Of a DNA stretch of 64,000 nt, positions 13,301-26,600 are shown piece by piece (the first letter of the stretch is position 1; each line of letters begins with the position of its first letter). Made by a program: the position numbers and the translations under genes. Below the pieces are notes generated by a model that saw only the letters and a list, made by a program, of their open reading frames with translations, was not told the origin of the DNA and did not search any database. Where the stretch lies: the NCBI RefSeq assembly GCF_021155765.1, contig NC_060115.1, forward strand, positions 6,924,493-6,988,492, written 5' to 3'. This DNA comes from Diprion similis (taxonomy: Eukaryota > Arthropoda > Insecta > Hymenoptera > Diprionidae).

Positions 13301-16300
13301 TTCAGAAGGGAGCAATTTTCTTATGTATGTATGACTAGCGCTGCGAGAAGAGAGAAATATAGAAAGAAAGTGAAAGTGAAATATTCACGACATCGAAAAT
13401 CGCATCGAAAGTCGTGAAAAGACCATGAAGAGAAAAATCGGTACTATAAACTATCGAAGATGAAATTCGTAAAACATTATTTTCCGTTTCTTTTTTCACC
13501 TTCCTTAACTTAGGGGCAACTACATACGTACTATAGCGTCATTTTTGCCTTCTGCATGTTTTTTTTTTTTTTTATTTTTTTTTTTCAACATCCAACGAAA
13601 GATGAAATACGCGATAGGAAAAAAAACTTGGCGAGAAAAGATAGGGACGAGAAGGACTTTAAATACGACTGTAATATACATATAATGAGTCTAGACCTCC
13701 CGCGAACGAAATTTAAGGGCTTCGACCAGCGTTTTACGATCTTGGTATACATAAAAAGAGGAGGCCTCGTCTTCCCGCCGTCTTCTTTTCCTCCTCCGCC
13801 GAGTTTTTATTGGCAATTATCAGTAACGAAATTCATTCTTTTTCTTTTTCTCTCTCTCTCTCTCTCTCTGCCTCCTTGCAGCAATATTCCGAATCGTCAA
13901 AAGCGTTGGCATACATTAAAATATATAATAAGCGCTCTATTTCCCTCTCACTCTGGAGTCTACAGCATAAAAGATTACAAACGTCGATACCTGTACGTTC
14001 GCCCCTCGGTTATAATCATCGCTCAGTCGCGAATCAATGTCACGACACATCTGCAACCTGTGCAACGATATACCTACAGGTAATAAAGAGCTGATGATCA
14101 GTAAATTGTTCGCAGGTTGATATTTACGCGAGGAAGGATCTCCCGATGCGAATCATCCACGTGTCTTTCCACACCTTTCGGTATGACGTAATAAACCGAC
14201 GTATCGGAGGAACAAGATGCTTGATCTCAAAATGCGACCGAAATTCCACACGCTGTTTCAAATAAGCTTCTAGTATTTTTTTCCGAAATCAATTCGCCGA
14301 CTTAACGGTACGCTAGATATTTATTCAAAACTGCAGTGATTATTCGAATCTATGCAATAATTTCACGTCAATGTGAGAAAGAAATATAGTAAGAAAGAAA
14401 TGATTAAATATATTTCTGCCTGACAATTGGCATGAAATAAGAAATAATTCAGGGTACAAAACGATTAGAAATGTGCAATAAATGACCGAAATTTCAAGAA
14501 GGACACTCTGATGCACAAAAAATATTTTTATAGATTTCAATTGAAAGAAAATAAAACTGCGTGTTTGTTGGAACGCGCAAGCTCCTTTCAAGTTATTACA
14601 TATAACTACAAGAAATTCAAAATATCGTAGGTTCAAATCATTATACAGTTGTACTAGCTTATATTATGCAAGTTTTTCGAATTAATATCAAGCGCCAACC
14701 CAATTTCATGAAAATAAACATACATTTGATTAATCGTATTTTTCGGTGCGTGTACATTGAACATACGCATAAATTACAAACAGTGGTAACGAAGTGCTGC
14801 GGTACGCTAACCCGTCATCTTGTTCGGCAAAGAAAGAAGAACAGGAGCGACGAGAAAAGATGAACAAACCGTGCAAAAAATATGAGACGCTTATTCACGA
14901 ATATTATGACATGTAATACGCAATTATCGGAGTATCTCTTCTCCGCATAAATACGCTCTTCGTCGCTGATCAATTTAATACTTCACACGAAGAACTAGTA
15001 TTTCATAAAATTTCCTCAAGATTAATAAAGTTTTAGACAAGTAGAATATAATATATGAGCACGTGGTGCGCGGTTAATTTAGCGGGTAAACGTAGCGAAT
15101 TTATGTGCATTATGCATAAGTATAGGAGGAACAACGGAGCAAGCATGGGATGCAGTGCAATGCCGCAGACTCGGCCTATATCTTGTCGATCTGGAGTAAA
15201 CAATGCTTTGAAGTTACCGCTGGCCAATCAGAATTCGTCGGTATAACTTGGTAGGTTTGTGGCGCGTCACGAGAGAAGACCTTATTTCGCCTTTGCATCT
15301 GCTTCATCCAGCCTCCTCTTAGCATCGACTAACCATAGTATAAGTACAATGCAATGTTATACGTGCAGATATATATATATACACATATATAGTCCGATTT
15401 ACTAAATATTTGCGATATATGTACGTAGACAGATTCAACGCATCAGCAGCAGCAGCGAATATTCATGCGAGGAGATGATTATCGTAAAAAAAATTTTGAA
15501 GGTGTGAATTATTCGGATCGGACAAGTCGTGGCGCCGCTGGATCATTGGGTTTACAGATATTCGCAGGTTTTTATCGAGGAACGTTCATCCGGGGCCTGA
15601 AGACAAGCGCGGCGGCACATCAGATGCCGGTCTGTTGATCGTCTCGTTGGTGCCTTCTTCGTCTCTCGCGTTATCTCAAGCACTTCCAAGATCCAAGACT
15701 GCATAATACAAGCTGTGTTGTATATATTTCGGTGCCCTTTGTAGAATCGCCGGTTGTAAAAAACGAGCGAATGAGAGAGATATTATTTAAAGCCAACGCC
15801 TAGAGACGGGAAAACGAAGTGGGAAAACGGCGAGCCGATCCAAAATAAAAGAAAGGACGAATCGGATGTGATGAAAATAAAATTATTGCGCGGATGTAAT
15901 CAGCCAATGAGAATTTATAAGACATATGATATATTTATACATATAAAACTTCATCCTCGAATTTATCTCTTTGTTCGTTCATCATGTCTATAAAATGTGT
16001 CTGCAACACGGACTCCAAAGCAAAGATGATGATAACACTTGTACGCACACGTGAATATCGTACTATGGTAATAATTAATATGTATGTGATGAAACGGTGA
16101 TGACCAGTAGTCTTACAATTAAATCGAGTTCGCGCCTTCGTGTGCATGCGTAGTATAATCAAGGGTCTCGCAGAGCTACCAGAGATAAGTACCATATATA
16201 GGTACACTATAGGGTAACCATAGCATCATCGTGCACGACTCACAGGGCATGTATTTTTTCAAGCTATAAATAAATTCAAGAAAGCAAATATTCAACTCGC

Positions 16301-17899
16301 GTAATTTATCGACTACTGTTTAGGCTGCGGGTTAGTTATTTCTGTAACTACTGTAGGTACAAGTCACACACAAGAAGAAGCAACGGTAGCTGTACATATA
16401 CATACATAGGTACATGTAAAATACGCATCCCTCTTCGCGTACAAGGATCAAACAAGTTTAGGTCCACCGTATAGGCCCAAAAGAGTTTGAGCAAGGATCT
16501 CATCTGACGAACCGAGGCGATTCTGGTGAATGTTTAAGCGGTTTCTCACTTGCGGTACAAAAGCGTGGTAAGTATACAATTTTTTTTTTTGTTTTTCATT
16601 CCCCAGAAACACATCCTGCAACTACAAATTGCTATACATGCGGTAAAATTGGTTAACTCGTGTAAAGAGGTGATCGAGGCACGTCGTCTCGTATCCTAGC
16701 AAGGCGATTGCCTTCACGGTTGAATCCTGACGCCACGAGATACGGTCGGACCCGAGCACCTGGAAACCTTATTTATATTGTAGCTTGTTAGAAGAGGGTG
16801 GATAGGGGGGGGAGGGGGTCTACATTCCTGAGGTTGGGTCCGTTCGGTGCGGTATATACATACGTACGAGGCGACGGGCCCCGAGATAGAATTATTATGT
16901 TTTTAGCCGCGGGGCTCCTGCCAACTTTAGTTACGTGGGTACAACAAGCCCAAGAACTCGTGCAACGAAATAGTAGACGAAATACGGATCGCGCTCGTCC
17001 TTTTTATTTTTTATTCTTTTCTTCTTGTTTTTTTTTTTTTTTAAGATAAAAATTCGACGGATAGTATTATTAAGATTGAGAATATAACATTATCCTTGAC
17101 CCGCAATTGATTGATGTGCATGAATTACCGTTTCTTCTTCTTTTCTTTTGAGTCTATCTTGTTTTTTACTTTTTATCCTCCGCGTCAAGAGGGGGGAACG
17201 TTGTTCCTGGAGAGACGCAGGAGCCGTCGAGCGATATGCTGCTGTGAGACATCCATACAATCATACATACACTCATACATACACAAATACACTCATCCGA
17301 GGAGCAGATAAATGGGCACTTGTTTTCTTACGGGTCCAACGCTCTCTCACTCCCCAGCGGGAGTCTGGACCAGCCTTTAGAGCGCATCCGAAACCTAACC
17401 TCAACTTTTATCCGAAGTTTAATCTGTTTTATTTCTATATTTATCCACGCTGGGTTCTAACAAAACAAGAGTAATATGATAAATATGAAGGAGAGGAAAG
17501 AAACATCGTCTCATTAGCTAGCCTAAGAAAAGAAACCGTCTGTAATCAGACCGATAGTTATTAAGATCCATGAACAAACGTCAGGATTGTGAGAAAATTA
17601 ATAATATTTCTGATAGCCTATAAACATGCTACTTGAAAGTCACGAGAAGAGGGGTTGGGAATATCGGCGTCCGAATCAACGTTAGAAATTTGAGAAATAT
17701 AATACATGATGGATTTTCGCTGATACAGATTTAATTGTAAAAATTGATTTTAAACAACGAGCGTATAGGTAGTCGGTGTAAAGTATAATACCGAAACAAA
17801 TTCAGTGTAAATATTTAAATATAAAAACTCACCATCACAATAGGCAATGCTGCACAAAATGCAAGCAGCCAGGATGCACCAAAGACTCGTCCTAGTCAT
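1303..17899 (-). CDS. arr: arrow, LDL receptor-related protein 5/6 (Wnt co-receptor)
   Basis: Single-pass plasma-membrane co-receptor that binds Wnt with Frizzled and recruits Axin when its tail is phosphorylated. Coding exons, all phase-compatible: 17899-17833, 6654-4698, 4554-4270, 4185-3653, 3576-2494, 2186-1303; total 1602 aa, close to LRP6 (about 1613). Exon 1 encodes a signal peptide ([21 protein letters not shown]). The ectodomain has four YWTD beta-propellers, each closed by an EGF-like module with the CSHLC or CSHFC motif, then three LDLa modules (with DGSDE, DGLDE and DSSDE acidic motifs). A hydrophobic helix lies at about 1386-1408, followed by CCCRRKR. The roughly 194-residue tail carries five proline-serine/threonine motifs (NPPPSP, PPPPTP twice, CPPSP, PPPPSP), the GSK3/CK1 signalling sites of this family. 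Intron 1 (11.2 kb) separates the signal-peptide exon from the rest. Identification is firm; splice sites were inferred by eye. Confidence 0.96.
6655..17832 (-). other. arrow intron 1 (11.2 kb)
   Basis: Bounded by a GTGAGT donor and a TTTCAG acceptor on the minus strand. It contains many simple repeats: (AAG)8 at 8551-8574, T-rich runs near 9323-9348 and 13557-13586, an AAAACT-type array at about 11561-11605, four and a half copies of the 7-mer CCACCAG at about 11921-11953, (TCGT)5 then (TGGT)4 at about 12081-12116, and CT runs at about 13850-13869. A transposon-like repeat starts at 12678. Open frames here are mostly compositional. The one at 10471-10671 (minus) is discussed under findings. 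Large first introns often hold enhancers, but I cannot show any. Confidence 0.7.
12678..13030. repeat. transposon-like repeat, TTAGGGTGGTC-type end
   Basis: Starts with TTAGGGTGGTC, the same terminus as the element at 19104-19452. I found no matching right terminus (CACCCTAA), so the copy is truncated or a different subtype. Inside, CTCTAAGATGGT (about 12787) and its reverse complement ACCATCTTAGA (about 12970) form an inverted repeat that may mark a nested or secondary end. Right boundary is approximate. Confidence 0.4.
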
Positions 17900-18182
17900 C
17901 CTAGGTCCTGGCTGTACCCTTTATCATGTACATGCCTCCCAGCGTTTCTCCGTACACCCTTCACTGTTTAGTCACTACACGCACAACAGTGGCAGCAACA
18001 CTACCAACAACAACAACAACAACAACACTAACAACAATAATAAACTGATCAGCATTCAACTCCCACTACCGATTAACAGAATACACGACATTACAAACCG
18101 ACACCGACTATACGCGCGCAGCATACGCGGGTTGAATGAAACAAACGGCCGCATTCGCCGCTAGAAGTAACGCGAAAACTGC

Positions 18183-18224
18183 TGGAAGGGGAGCGGGGGG
18201 TTGAGGGGGGGAGGGGGGGGGGCG
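18183..18224. promoter_or_regulatory. G-rich tract upstream of arrow
   Basis: Four or more guanine runs (4 to 10 G each, separated by 1-3 bases) lie on the plus strand about 290 bases upstream of the arrow start codon. Arrow is transcribed from the minus strand, so the template-side G-runs could form a G-quadruplex near its promoter. A (CAA)n tract at about 18003-18045 lies between it and the ATG, probably in the 5' UTR. No TATA box is evident. Function is inferred. Confidence 0.35.
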
Positions 18225-19103
18225 CTTGTGACTTGTGAAGATGGCTCGCGTGGGCGGGATATTTGAATCAAGTTATCTAGTAGTTTGATTCACACCTGTA
18301 CGAATTTTCTAATTGCATGGGATAAATGCATAGACTTATCTTTAAGTCTATGGGTAAATGCATGTACTGGTGGTAGACAATTTTTAAACATATTTTTTTG
18401 TTTCACCTTCTATTAGAATTTAGTATATTTTCTTCAGTCAACGGTTTACACTTCCATAAGCATAAAACTTCTTACTTTATCCAAATTTGTCACTGTTTTA
18501 AAGCATGTTTGAAACCACGAATTTTTTCACACTAGGTACTAGATACTTTGTTTTTTTACTTTATATTTATACTTTCGTGACGCAGTTGTGATTTTAATGA
18601 GTGAGCTGATAATTAATTTCTGTAATATATGTATGTATACTAGCTGCGTGAAGCATTGGTTTAATAGTGCCCGAACACTGAACCTGTTTTTCATAGTGGC
18701 AGTCTGCTAACACATTGACCCTACATATAACATATAAAAATTTGTGATACGTGTGTAGATAAGTCTTTTATTTATTTTTTATCATATATATTTATACATA
18801 CGTGTATGTATATATATATGTATATATAATTGTTTCGTTTAAAATACATTGAAATATACAAATTTCCATCGCAATAAATACGCAATTATAATTTTTCTTT
18901 TTGCAATAAAAAGTAGTGCAAATCCAGACTTATAATTTTCCATAGGTATATTTTGTGTCATTCGTAATAACAATATAATATGTATAGTAATAATAATTAT
19001 TATGATTATAATATAATAATTATATTATAGAAATACAAAATAAAAACGTATAATATATATATATATGTATATACATATGTATGTGTGTGTGTGTGTGTGT
19101 GTA

Positions 19104-19452
19104 TATTAGGGTGGTCCTTTTTTTATATCAGCTTAATAGCATCACTTTTATTAGACTTATATATGAAGGAACAATAATTCAAAATTTTTAAAATTTTCAC
19201 GATTTGTTTCTATCATTATAAACAACAACTCTGTCAAGTTTTAAATCAGTCCGTTAATTTATACCAAAGTCACACAAAACGAAATAACTGCTTATAGAAA
19301 TTACACATATTTTATATTTAAAACTTTCGGAGTTTACATTTTACATGTAAACTTTTTTATACACATTTTTTTGTTAATGATTTGGAACAGACCTGGGGGG
19401 CGTCCCAGTGAAAATTTTTCCAACGCCCAAATAGGGAACACCCTAAAATATA
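19104..19452. mobile_element. non-autonomous DNA transposon (MITE-like)
   Basis: The left end TTAGGGTGGTCC and the right end GGAACACCCTAA are inverted repeats with 11 of 12 matching bases, spaced about 330-350 bp apart. Both are flanked by TA-rich bases that could be a TA-type target duplication. The interior is AT-rich and encodes no transposase, so movement would need a transposase supplied elsewhere. A related left end occurs at 12678. The family name is unknown to me. Confidence 0.6.
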
Positions 19453-21578
19453 TAAATGAACTGATGTGTGTGTGTGTGTATGTGTGTGTGTAAATTTTAC
19501 GTTCAAAATGTAATAAGTAAAGAGATCTAGGATGGACAAGATGAAATACTGAAGTGTAAAGTTGGCGCATGAGGATTTTTGTTTTAGCTACAGTATATTA
19601 TAGATAATAGATATCATCCTGTATTGATAACTCGTTTACGTGAGAAACGGAAATTGATATTTTTACTAACATTATCAAATATTAGGCTTAAAATAAAAGG
19701 TCGTTCGATCCAATTTCTTAGAGATCAATTATGTATTTTTAAAAAATTGTGTTCAGAAGTGATTTTTTCTTTCTTTCTTTTTATGCACAAGCTATCGGCA
19801 CATTTTGTAGATGTTGGATTGGCGTACTCAGATGTTACAGATCAACTTATTTAGACTAAGGACCGTAACTCATTACAACGAGCTAATCAATACGATATAT
19901 TACATAATTAGTTAATTTAGTGTCTATTAATTAACAAGTATAATTATATTAAATATAAATAACTCTGGCATGACAAGTACTACTACACACTAGGACCTCG
20001 CGCACCACAGAGCGATCGTTCTGCTACTTTGGCATATTTTTTTGGACCATTGGTCATCTTAAGCTCATAGCATACCATATTATTCAAGTTACAACCTTTC
20101 ATCCTATTTGTCTTTCTCAACACTATTCGTGCCCTTTTTCATTGTAGCGTATGCCGCATAATGGCAGAAATTCCGTAAAAAAAAAGAGGCACATGAATGT
20201 TAGAGAACTCTCGTAGCCATTGGTTCTTAGATGTTGCTATGTTCGAAACCTCGATGTGGAAAGTCTAAGAATTTGTTCCATCAAGTATGATGAAGTAAGT
20301 AGGTAATGTTAAGCCTGTCAAGTGGGACAAAATGTAGAAACAAACACAGCATTGTACAGAATTTACGTTTTGAAAAATGACAATGGCTCTTATACTTTCA
20401 CATCTTTACGTATTACCGTGGGTTGAGATTAATTTATTTTCTCTGTGTAAAATATGAAAAATGCTTGTTTCTGGTTTCTTTTTTCGACTTTTCCTATCAT
20501 GTATATTACACATGAGTGTCACATAAGATTCCTTAATCATTTAAAATACTGCAAATGTTTTCATGCTGCCTAAATACATAAGGGAATGGTCCGTTCCGTG
20601 AACAAGTCTTGCATCCTGAGGAGAAATTTTAAAGCTCAGGATCATAGCGTTTCTCGATAATTGGTACCGCAGTATTTTTTTACCTCTTTACCAGACTGAT
20701 ACGTTAATTCTTATTACCATACAGATTGAAAAATTTGTACCGATCAACTTCACTACGAAATTTATCAGCTGTGAATCGTGATTATTGGTGGCCAAATTAT
20801 ATGATACAAGGTAACTTGGTTTCACCAAGGGTTTCCGTCATCGATTTATCTCACATACCATCTTTTTCATCTATTAACTTTAAACTAATTATTTTGATTT
20901 ACTTTAATATGTATGAAAATTACGACTTTAATACTGATTGAACTTCAGTTTCTTTTTAATCCTCCCCATTACCATTAAACATTGGGTTCATATTTAAGAG
21001 TATATCAACGTTTATTAATGGAAGCTTGACTAGTCGATGCAATCTCAATACGTGAAATGTTTGCCTCAGTTTCCTAGAACGTGAATATCCTTTGCTTTTA
21101 GTGAACGAAATGAAACTTTGTATTCGTAGCTACCCTTATAAAATATTCTTTATGGAAGACGATTAACAATACCTAATAAATCATTACAAGCCTAAATCCA
21201 AAGATGAATCCAATGTTATTAGATGAAACAGATGGTAAGTGATTCTATATAAATATATGCAATTTTCGAAATATTACAAACGAACTGTTGTGATATGCAA
21301 AAAAATTTTTGTGCTTCTAGCATAATTATTTTAAATAATAATGAAAACATACTTCGTCAACATTCAGTATGCGATTGAAGGGAACTTAATGATATAGGTG
21401 TAAATGATGGTAACAATATTATTCAAGGTTCTAGGTTCTAGTGATATGCAAGAAATAAATTACTTATATAAAAGTCTAAACCTGTAGTACCCAGAAATGA
21501 ATTTTTCTAATTTGCCTAATTTTTTATCATGTGAGATTTTTCTAAGATAACAAAATAAATACATAACGTAACAAATAT

Positions 21579-21683
21579 TTTTCTGCGCTACCTCCGTCAA
21601 CAACGCGACCACTTTGTAGTTTTTATGTTTTTATAAAAACTACACAATATTCTGGTTTGTCGCAGGAAGTAGCACAGAAAATA
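21579..21683. repeat. long imperfect inverted repeat (hairpin)
   Basis: Two arms of roughly 50 bases fold on each other around a short T-rich loop. The inner 12 bases (TGTAGTTTTTAT and its complement) pair perfectly. The outer ends, TTTTCTGCGCTACCTCC and GGAAGTAGCACAGAAAA, pair with two mismatches. The middle is poorly matched. The shape suits a tiny foldback element; a small-RNA precursor is possible but unproven. Confidence 0.55.
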
Positions 21684-23653
21684 GGATTTGTGGCATGTGC
21701 ACATGTAAGGGCTTGCCACGATAATAACTATTCTGGTGACAGTAAAAATTAAACATTTCAAAACTAATCGTCAGAAGATAGTACTAACTCAATTAAAATG
21801 TACTGACAGGTGTTCGTGACATTCTGTTATTTTATAACATCATGGTAATCACTGGTATGAATTAAAATAAAGTAGGCGTATTGTCTCAATAATCAAACTT
21901 GAGATATTTGATAAACAAGTAATTGGCAAAAATGTTTCAGTACTCAGACAGCGGATGATAATGTTCAGTCCTCGCTCATGTAACAAGTTAGGCTCTCAAT
22001 TTAATTATACAGGGTTAATTTAATCAATTCAATGGCTAATTTAATAACAAACTAATAACAATTTCTACGTCGATTAAATTTCAGCTGCAGTCTGTGCATT
22101 GTCATAATTCTGTCGTAATGATTAGAACAATTGTTTTTATTTCTTGTTATTTCCCCCATGAGGAAATAGTGTGTAAGAAATTTTTTTAGTAGTATTTAAA
22201 ATGGGCTCAACTAGTGTATAAATTGTTACGCTGCTATTGCGCTTAATGGATATGTTTCTTGTAACCATTACCAATATGTGACCTAAGATATAAATAAAGT
22301 TATGTATTATTGGCTGCACAATTAGCAAGTTTTTTAATCCTATATATCTTCGGCAGGCTTTAAAGTGCTTGCTTAAATCTACAATTCATAATTAATACCT
22401 AAAGAGAGACAGACGTGCACTGCTGACCATTCAGTACCGTAGAATCTTTCCTTGAGTTTAAAAATATGAATTGACCAAGTTGGCATTAATATAAATATGT
22501 ATGTTATAGTATCCATATTTTGTGAGTTAATTAGTATATTAATAATAGGTTTACAATTACGTTTAAGTTATGGGGTAATAATGATTTACACAGATACTTT
22601 TACGTCCTACTGAATTATTGGTGTTACACAGTTAGGTACATTGAAATTCACGCCTTTGCTAAATTTACAAACACATGCAAAACCGCGCGTCATCGTTGTT
22701 AACATTCAGCACACAAGGAATGCACACTCGAAGCATATGTACATGTGCATACAAGGTACACCGAATGAAACACTCATACATCGTAATTCAGTATATTTAT
22801 ATTCTAATTTCCGAACACTTTTATTTTTTGTATAAAGTAGCTAAGTGACATTCGACTTGACTCGATATTGAAAGAAGATAAAATGAGAGTGATTGTACCT
22901 AACTTATTTTCAAATGTAAGACATAAAATTAGAAAAGAATTAAATCAGCAATTATTATTGACAGTTACATGCAAGTACAATTTGATTAAAAGGTGGTTGA
23001 AATCGTGAAGAAAGCAAATATGAAATAATGATCGCAATTAATACGTCATTTGAAAAATAGGTATCTAGATCATTAGTTTTGAAAGTCATGGAGAATATTT
23101 GCGATTCAAGAAATTTGTGGTTTTGTTAATTCAAACTCGATTGGCTACCATAATTTAATTTATTTATGCAAATGTACGACGATTAAATTAGGATTTATTA
23201 AATGCACGTGGAATGGTGTACTGGTAATTTCAATTTTGGGACAATTTAGCTGTGTCAAAACGATTTTTTCTGGAAACAGCTTAACTTTAAATGCAAAACC
23301 TTACGTATTATCTCTTACATTTATCATATTTTAGCTTCTGTTCTTTATACATTTTTTTTTTCTTTTGCCATTTGTTCTTGTTCGTCCCAAGAGTTTATAG
23401 TTCATACCTCTTTATCACGTATTTGTAAATTATGATACTTCAATTCTTTGAGACTGAAGTTAAGCGCTGATTTCAACAAAGCTACGCCGACCTACTTCAT
23501 CCCATTGGCCCAGGCTGGTTCTGAGTTGAATAACGTTAAAAGATAACCAGAGTCGACGCTAGCTGCCAATGTCATGAAACAAATCTGACGTTGAACTTTC
23601 TTTTCGTAACTATAAATAAAGTTGCCTAAATATCGACTTCTTTTATTATCTTC

Positions 23654-26600
23654 CTATATTCTTGGTTTATAAGTCAACGTAACATGAAACGTCTGCACGT
23701 CCATTTCAGTGCAATCTTGTGGCCCTATGGGACTGTCGTTTCTTTGTGCGACTGTACCGTCTTTATCGTTTAGTGTTTCCTCATTATTTTTTAACATTTT
23801 CTCAGCTGGTTGTTCAAGAGATACTCTAACTGTCTTTGATTTGGTGACTTCCGAAGAACGAGATTTAGAAGCTTCCGCAGCTCGAACCTTTGCTCCGTTT
23901 TCCTTATTTCTACGCGACGAGCTGCGATGTAAGCGTGATTTTTCTCGAGATGAGTTTCGACGAAGGCTTGGTCGTTTTACAGATTCTGCGCTTGCACTGA
24001 GCCCTGCAGCTATAGATAAATTCAAGGTCTCACTCACAAATCCCTCTTATATTCGTAACTGAAGCACTTAAAGTTGTGAAGTACTCACCGATGTTACCAG
24101 AAGATGATCTGTTTGATCCGCGCAAGATATGCATAGCTGTGGGGTCACTGTCTGTCGCAGCAATTCGTTCACCTACTGGTGTCAGGAACCATTCCGATCT
24201 AGTCCTCATTCTTGCTGTCTGCCTTTCATGAACCTAAAGAAAAAAAAAATCACCTTACAAATGCAATCAAGTTAAGGAGTGAAAATACTTGACATTAAAA
24301 CCATGGGTATGTATGAATAGACAGTATTTCATTTTTGAATCGCGTACTAAAATTTGGCTGTTTCAATTTGAGTATACCACCTGTACGTTTCACATCCTTG
24401 TTTTAGTATGCATAAATACTGTAAATACTCAATACTACATTTGACTTATACATATGCCTATGTGTTTACTGTATTAATAGAACATAATCAGTTTCTTAGA
24501 AGTTATAAGAAATAACTTACTAAAAATAAGACCAGTGATTAATTATGATATATCGAGCTAGTACGGTACGAACCATAAGGTATGGTATAACTAATTGTAT
24601 ATGATTGGGATGAGTATGAATAAGTATACAACAAAGGAGAAAAAAAAATAGATGCCAATAATGCTGGCACTAATTATTTTCAAAAATAGGTAAGGAATTC
24701 GTGATCAACGTGCAACATGCATAAGCAGGTGAGCCAAGTAAACAAACAAAAAACAAGAGCAAGTACGTGTATGTGCGGAATTGAAATCTAACGAAAAAAC
24801 GGAATAATTTTTTTTGAAAATAACTAGTGCGTGCATTGCAAAGCAAATAACGACAAAAATTTATAAATGTATTAATATCTATTGATAATATTTGGGATAC
24901 AAGAGTTTTTCATTTTGTTTTGTTTGTATATATACAGTTAAGGTTGTAGTCTAAATTTTAAGTAGGAAAAATACATAAAGATATCAGTCTCCTTAATTCT
25001 TTTACATATACAATCATGCAACGCTTGTATGACAATAATAATTAATAGCGTAAATAGTTTTTTATTTTTATATACAATTCAAGATACGTAACGAAGTAGA
25101 GTAAATCAGACTGTAGGATTTCATAAAATAATACAAACAAATAGTTAAAGAGAGAAATATTAGTTTTCATCTGATTTGGAAATGTGAGCTCATAAACATA
25201 AGAATGTCAAAAGAATAGTATTATTCTTTTACCTCGAAGCAGAGACAGAAATTGTAATAATAGTTTTGAGTTCAACGTTAGCCTAATAATAATTAAAAAT
25301 TGTGATGCAGGCACAAAGCTGTAATTAGAACAAACAATCCGATTCTTCGGTTTCAGAAATAAATCAAAGCAAATATCAGAAAGCGCATCGGTATTTAAAA
25401 GTAGTTATGGAGATCTAACAACAATGGAAGATGTGGAATCCAGCCAAATCCGAGCTGAGGCGATACTTGATACTGTCGCACACTTGCAATTAATATGCGC
25501 TTTCCCAGAATCCATTAATACTTGAACTCAAACCAACATAGGATTTGGTCTAGGTACGGGTAGAATTATGGCACAGATTGTTTCACGTGCATATCTAAAA
25601 TTTGGGAGATTCAACTTCATCTGTTAACTACTTTTAAAACAACGATTCATACATTGAACACAATTAACATAAAGACAAATTATTCAATGTACAATTCATG
25701 GGGTATGTGCTTTACAAACAAACAATAGCTCTAAGCACTGTCCAGGGTCTAATAATACAAGTAGTAATCACTAATATTAATATTAATAATAATAATAATA
25801 ATAAGAATAATTATAACAACAACAACAACACTAATAACAGTAATAATATTAATGATAGAACAAATCATGGCAGTAATGGTAAAAAGCATAACCCTTCTCT
25901 TTGGTAGATTGAGCCTGCACTCCCGCAGTGTTGAATTGTGGGTTTATTGTGCATAATGTAAATTAGGTAATTTTTGAACAGTGAATATCATGGATATTCT
26001 GAGTATCTAACAACTTTGATAAGTCTCAAGCTGTGTATCAATGATGGGATAAACTCTGCCAAATTTCAATATCCAAGTTATACAGTATTACAGTGAAGTT
26101 GAGACCTAGTCTGAAATTCACAACTAGATTCCAGGTGATTGACAATATTGCAAACAATTGATGTGATATAGTATTGAAGATAATTTTCTTCGATTTATTT
26201 CATTTTCGATAGGATTAAAATCCAATATTTTAATGGATGACAAGAAATAGCATCATTGGAAAACCGTAAAACAAATCGAAACTGTTCTACTATTTCACCA
26301 TTTTTTTAAATGCGATAATGATATTTGACAGTATGGTTCAAAAACAATGACCATCAGCATGCAAATTTAAGCTAATACCATATCCTAATGTATCCTAACT
26401 AAAAATCCTTAATTCATATTTTATATTTAGTTTATTAAAGTCTTTGAATAATGTTTGTGATACCAAAATTGTTCATTTCTGTGCATTTTAATATTACACC
26501 TACATATGACGATTATCCGTTTACAACCCGAAATAAAAGAAACCAATGATGTGTATAACAATTTACGGAGAACTGATACAGGTCGGTTCATTTGTGTGAT

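Larger units (their letters stand above)
18225..23653. other. intergenic region between arrow and the RhoGAP gene
   Basis: AT-rich with no supported gene. It should hold the arrow promoter on its left and the RhoGAP 3' UTR on its right (both genes are on the minus strand). Distinct items are a 10-bp-arm hairpin (18329-18352), a GT microsatellite at about 19082-19102 next to a TIR-flanked element (19104-19452), another GT run at about 19465-19491, and a long imperfect hairpin (21579-21683). Confidence 0.6.

Noticed and set aside
14580-14645. T-loop-like GGTTCAAATC string suggesting a tRNA
   Set aside because: No acceptor stem or D arm can be folded around it.
17847-18164. Plus-strand open frame with an Asn-rich run
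   Set aside because: It is antisense to the arrow signal-peptide exon and its 5' UTR; the Asn run comes from a CAA repeat.
23709-24062. 117-codon plus-strand open frame
   Set aside because: Exact antisense of the last RhoGAP exon.
25698-25907. Asn-rich open frame in a RhoGAP intron
   Set aside because: Translation of an AAT/AAC microsatellite.
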